Both the position numbers and the translations under genes were made by a program. From CAZAGT01 sp964484515 (GTDB lineage Bacteria; Desulfobacterota; DSM-4660; Desulfatiglandales; HGW-15), in the NCBI GenBank assembly GCA_964484515.1, contig CAZAGT010000223.1, positions 1-8,340 of the forward strand: DNA of 8,340 bases, given 5' to 3'. The stretch's first letter is position 1; each line of letters starts with the position of its first letter. The notes under the pieces are model-generated. The model was not told the origin of the DNA. It searched no databases and saw nothing but the letters and a program-made list of their open reading frames with translations. Shown one piece after another: positions 5,904-8,340 of this stretch.

Positions 5904-6929
5904 CTATTTTGACTGGGCTGAAAGGGTCTCGACGATAAAGTCGACGATTTCGCGGCCGTTGATCCCCTTGTCTTTCATGTTGTGGGCGTAGTCGTCAATT
6001 ATAGGGGCGACCGCCTTCTTCCATCGGGCCGACTCCTTGCTGTCGAGCCCGATGATCCGGTTGCCTTGGTTCAGGAAGAAACGAATTCCGACCATGTCAC
6101 TGGAATCCCAGGCCTCGCCATGTTTTACTGCCCACTCCGCGTTGATCTCCGCGATGATCTGTTTGATGTCCGCGGGCAACGCTTGCCATTTATCTTTGTT
6201 CATAACCACAAAGAAAGAACTCGTATAGGCAATAGAGAAGGCCGCCGTCGCATAGTCGGTGACCTCTCCCAGCTTCCAGCCCTTATTGGCTTCGAAGGGG
6301 TAGACCGCGCCGTCCACAACGCCCTTCTGGAGCATCTGATATGTCTCGGGCATGGGTTTCGGCACCGGGGTTCCGCCCAAGGCTTTCACCACCAGGGCAC
6401 TCGTGCCGTGCGCCCTGATCTTGAGGCCCTTGACATCCTCAAGCCTGGCCACCGGTTTTCCTTTGGTGTGAAGGAGTCCCGGGCCGTGGGCATGGACGTA
6501 CATGACTTGCGTATCGAGCAGTTCCTTAGGCTTAAACTTCTCGTAGACTGCATTGGCGATGGCGGTGGCCTCTCTGCCGCTGGTATAACCCAGAGGCAAG
6601 TCGACGGCTGACATGACCGGGAATCGGCCTCGGGTGTAGGCAAAAACGGAGAGCCCTAAATCCGAGAGACCGGTCACGACGCCATCGTAGCACTGTTTCG
6701 CTTTGGTCAAGGTCTGGCCGGGATAATGTTCCACCACAACCCTGCCGTCGGTTCGTCTTTCAACCTCTTTGCACCACGCGTCAGCCAGTTTGCTCTGAAT
6801 ATGGGTCGGAGGGAAGAAGTTGCTGTACGTCAATCTGATGGGTGCAGCATCTGAACTGGGAACAGCCACGGCGGCAAGGACCATCACGACGCACGCCGCT
6901 GCCAAGATCGAAGAAATCCTGCTGAGCAT
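5904..6929 (-). CDS. dctP: TRAP transporter periplasmic substrate-binding protein DctP
   Basis: This 341-residue secreted protein captures the solute in the periplasm and delivers it to DctQM. A signal peptide is clear: Arg4, a hydrophobic core at about 7-24, and likely cleavage near Ala28/Ala29. The mature part has the DctP fold markers: an early beta strand IRLTYSNFFPP (31-41), GLKIRAHG (168-175) with Arg172 at the position that binds the substrate carboxylate in the family, ETYQMLQKGVVDGAVYP (195-211), and FFVVMNKDKW (239-248). Length is typical (320-345). The start is secure because AAGGAGGT lies 4 bases upstream. The gene heads the transporter operon and is followed at once by a terminator-like hairpin. 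The conserved Arg implies a carboxylate ligand; which one (C4-dicarboxylate, aromatic or keto acid) cannot be told, though the linked CoA ligase favours a monocarboxylic acid that needs activation. Confidence 0.95.
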   Translation of the reverse strand: MLSRISSILAAACVVMVLAAVAVPSSDAAPIRLTYSNFFPPTHIQSKLADAWCKEVERRTDGRVVVEHYPGQTLTKAKQCYDGVVTGLSDLGLSVFAYTRGRFPVMSAVDLPLGYTSGREATAIANAVYEKFKPKELLDTQVMYVHAHGPGLLHTKGKPVARLEDVKGLKIRAHGTSALVVKALGGTPVPKPMPETYQMLQKGVVDGAVYPFEANKGWKLGEVTDYATAAFSIAYTSSFFVVMNKDKWQALPADIKQIIAEINAEWAVKHGEAWDSSDMVGIRFFLNQGNRIIGLDSKESARWKKAVAPIIDDYAHNMKDKGINGREIVDFIVETLSAQSK

Positions 6930-6933
6930 GTTG

Positions 6934-6942
6934 ACCTCCTTT
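6934..6942 (-). promoter_or_regulatory. Strong ribosome-binding site of dctP
   Basis: On the minus strand AAAGGAGGT lies 4 bases before the ATG at 6929. It is the best Shine-Dalgarno match in the window and contrasts with the poor one of dctQ, in keeping with excess production of the binding protein. Confidence 0.8.
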
Positions 6943-7002
6943 CGTCATATAGACATTACGCCTAAACAAGAATCGTCAATTCAGTCGTCTTCCCCAGGTT
7001 TA

Positions 7003-7017
7003 CCCGCCTTGGGCGGG
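7003..7017. repeat. Short GC-rich hairpin upstream of dctP
   Basis: CCCGCC (7003-7008) and GGCGGG (7012-7017) are perfect inverted copies with a 3-base loop. No T-run follows on either strand, so it is not a standard terminator. It lies in the 205-base spacer between the iron-sulfur protein gene and dctP, which should also contain the dctP promoter; a TTGACG (6974-6979) with TAATGT (6953-6958) is the only promoter-like pair I see, with a short 15-base spacing. Confidence 0.35.
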
Positions 7018-7111
7018 ATGCCCCGTGCTTCACGACTAATTCATCGGTCGTTCAGTTAGGGTTGCATCTCTTTCCTCGTTCCTTACTCCTTTTGTAGACG
7101 TCGTAAGTGGG

Positions 7112-7131
7112 AAAAAACCATTTCCGGATGG
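7112..7131 (-). terminator. Weak terminator-like hairpin behind the iron-sulfur protein gene
   Basis: On the minus strand CCAT and ATGG (7131-7128 and 7121-7118) flank a 6-base loop and are followed by six T (7117-7112). It starts 3 bases after the stop codon. The stem has only four pairs, so termination would be weak and read-through into dctP is possible. Confidence 0.35.
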
Positions 7132-7134
7132 AGA

Positions 7135-8262
7135 CTACCTCAGGGCCATGAGCCGATCAAACTTCGACTTCAGTATCATATGAGCAGTCCGGAAAGGACC
7201 CAGCTTGCCACGCTCTCTGCCAAGCTTGGTGGCGGCCTCGAACAAATTTCGCGGGACCTTCGGTTGCTCTGAATCGGGCTTTCGCTCCAGGGTCAGTGAC
7301 CCGGTCGGGCAAGTGGTCACACACAGTCCGCAGCCGATGCAACGGTCCGCATCGAGAGAAGCCTTGTCGCCTTCCATTTGCAGGGCGTCCATTTGGCAAC
7401 GTTCGATACATTTCCCGCAGCCCTTGCAGTCGTCCCGGTTCAGTACGGCGTAAAAGGGTGAAGAGACCAGGCGGGCTGGCTGAGGGTATTTTTTGAGGGT
7501 CCTGAGCACGACGCAACAGCAACCACAGCAGAGACAGATGTTTGCCGCCCGCTGGGCGTTACTGGGCTGAAGTACCAGTCCTGCTTCGTCTGCCTGCTTC
7601 AGAATATCAAGGGCCTCCTGTTTCTCGATCAGGCGGCCGAGCCCGTTTCGTTGGTAGTATTCAGCGGCCTTTCCAAAAATGAGACAGGCTTCCTCTGGTT
7701 TGTCGCACTCCTCACCCATGACGGACCGTTCCCGCCGACAGATACAGGGCGCCACCAGCAGCTTCTTTTGTGAGTCGATGAGCTCTTCGGCCTTTTCGAA
7801 CGGAAGGACCTCCAGCTTTGCCTCAACGCTTCGATTCACTGGGATGGTTCTGAGCTGAGGCGCCTTTCGCCAGACCTTTGTGTCGATCAGCGTAGGCAAA
7901 TACTCATTCATGTCCTCGATGAGCTCGGAACTGAGGTCATTGACGTGGTACTCCCAGATACCGATCACGTATTGGCTGGCCATGTAGCGGATAGGGCGAC
8001 CGTCGGATGTCATGTTGAAGATGAGCCCTTTGCGCGCCATCTCCTCCAACCGTTGCGAGGCCTCCTCACGGGGTATTTTGGCGCGACGCGCAATCACGGG
8101 GATCTCTTCGGGGATAAGCGTCAGATGGCAGGCGAGCCGGGCTTCCTCAGGGCTGAATAGTCTGCGGAGGATACGCAATTCCACACCGCCTTCCGTTGGT
8201 GGGAAGCCGGCGGGGAGATCATCGAGGTGTCGGGCCAACTTTCTATAGATGTCATCGTTCAT
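7135..8262 (-). CDS. Winged-helix-like / cysteine-rich / 2x[4Fe-4S] ferredoxin-domain protein
   Basis: This 375-residue soluble protein has three visible parts. Residues about 30-85 look like a winged-helix unit (helices around LFSPEEARLACHLTL and IPREEASQRLEEMARKGL, then a short strand IF). The middle carries Cys173, Cys175, Cys186 and Cys193 and then the dense CLCCGCCC at 243-250, which could hold further metal centres. The C-terminal part is a bacterial dicluster ferredoxin domain with CKGCGKCIERC (279-289) and CIGCGLCVTTCP (308-319), each a standard [4Fe-4S] ligand set. There is no signal peptide or membrane segment, so it should be cytosolic. I recall similar proteins annotated only as 4Fe-4S binding proteins in anaerobic Desulfobacterota; no function is established to my knowledge. 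It could be an electron carrier or a redox-responsive regulator of the downstream genes. The ATG at 8262 has AAGG 8 bases upstream. Confidence 0.85.
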   Translation of the reverse strand: MNDDIYRKLARHLDDLPAGFPPTEGGVELRILRRLFSPEEARLACHLTLIPEEIPVIARRAKIPREEASQRLEEMARKGLIFNMTSDGRPIRYMASQYVIGIWEYHVNDLSSELIEDMNEYLPTLIDTKVWRKAPQLRTIPVNRSVEAKLEVLPFEKAEELIDSQKKLLVAPCICRRERSVMGEECDKPEEACLIFGKAAEYYQRNGLGRLIEKQEALDILKQADEAGLVLQPSNAQRAANICLCCGCCCVVLRTLKKYPQPARLVSSPFYAVLNRDDCKGCGKCIERCQMDALQMEGDKASLDADRCIGCGLCVTTCPTGSLTLERKPDSEQPKVPRNLFEAATKLGRERGKLGPFRTAHMILKSKFDRLMALR

Positions 8263-8270
8263 TGCTAAAC

Positions 8271-8286
8271 CCTTCGTTCCTTCGTT
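8271..8286. repeat. Tandem 8-base repeat at the ribosome-binding region of the iron-sulfur gene
   Basis: CCTTCGTT occurs twice in direct succession (8271-8278 and 8279-8286). On the minus strand this reads AACGAAGG twice, the second copy supplying the AAGG that serves as the probable ribosome-binding site 8 bases before the start at 8262. A slippage-prone duplication here could alter the leader, but it may be without effect. Confidence 0.4.
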
Positions 8287-8340
8287 ACTAATAAGATCAT
8301 TTTCATTTAGACATCGACGTATATGCGAAGGGGTATTTCA

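Noticed and set aside
5982..6611. 209-codon plus-strand frame opposite dctP
   Set aside because: It is antisense to a secure DctP gene, lacks a convincing start site and its product matches no family I know; long antisense frames are common opposite GC-rich genes.
6953..6979. TTGACG / TAATGT as the dctP promoter
   Set aside because: The -35 match is good, but the spacing is only 15 bases, the -10 is poor and the start would leave a leader of about 16 bases. Kept only as a note under the nearby hairpin.
1..8340. CRISPR array, transposase, integrase, tRNA, rRNA or phage genes
   Set aside because: None of these was seen on either strand: no regularly spaced repeats, no recognisable recombinase motifs and no tRNA-like arms.

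Overview
Every gene I can support in this window lies on the minus strand. The content points to an anaerobic, carboxylic-acid-using bacterium, most likely of the Desulfobacterota (former Deltaproteobacteria). The reasons are a C4-dicarboxylate-type TRAP transporter of the kind common in sulfate reducers and syntrophs, a phenylacetate-CoA-ligase-like acyl activator, and a cysteine-rich double [4Fe-4S] protein of a type I associate with that group. The assignment is inference; there is no rRNA or other phylogenetic marker here.

Layout from right to left, which is the direction of transcription. (1) 7135-8262 encodes a 375-residue protein with an N-terminal winged-helix-like region, a cysteine-rich middle and a C-terminal 2x[4Fe-4S] ferredoxin domain. 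(2) 3994-6929 is a complete three-gene TRAP transporter: the secreted binding protein dctP, then a strong stem-loop with a T-run, then dctQ and dctM overlapping by ATGA. (3) 2355-3692 encodes an adenylate-forming acyl-CoA ligase of the PaaK family, followed by a small helical protein of about 70 residues (2057-2269). (4) After a gene-poor stretch of about 490 bases comes queF (1149-1565), and 2 bases after it a YhhQ-type queuosine-precursor permease (448-1146). (5) Positions 1-447 hold no gene I can support.

Two functional groups emerge. The TRAP transporter and the CoA ligase together look like an uptake-and-activation module for an organic acid: DctP captures a carboxylate in the periplasm, DctQM imports it, and the ligase converts it to the CoA thioester. 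The iron-sulfur protein may serve the same pathway in electron transfer or redox-linked control, but this is not shown. The queF-yhhQ pair looks like a preQ0 salvage unit: YhhQ imports a deazaguanine and QueF reduces the nitrile of preQ0 to the amine of preQ1 for tRNA queuosine.

I did not find a clearly novel system such as a phage, defence locus, CRISPR array or mobile element. The points most worth a second look are: a natural His-to-Ala change at a normally conserved active-site position of QueF; the hairpin splitting dctP from dctQM; the combination of winged helix, Cys-rich segment and ferredoxin in one protein; the small uncharacterised protein behind the CoA ligase; and an uncertain ligase start preceded by a strong ribosome-binding-like sequence and a 22-codon overlapping frame.
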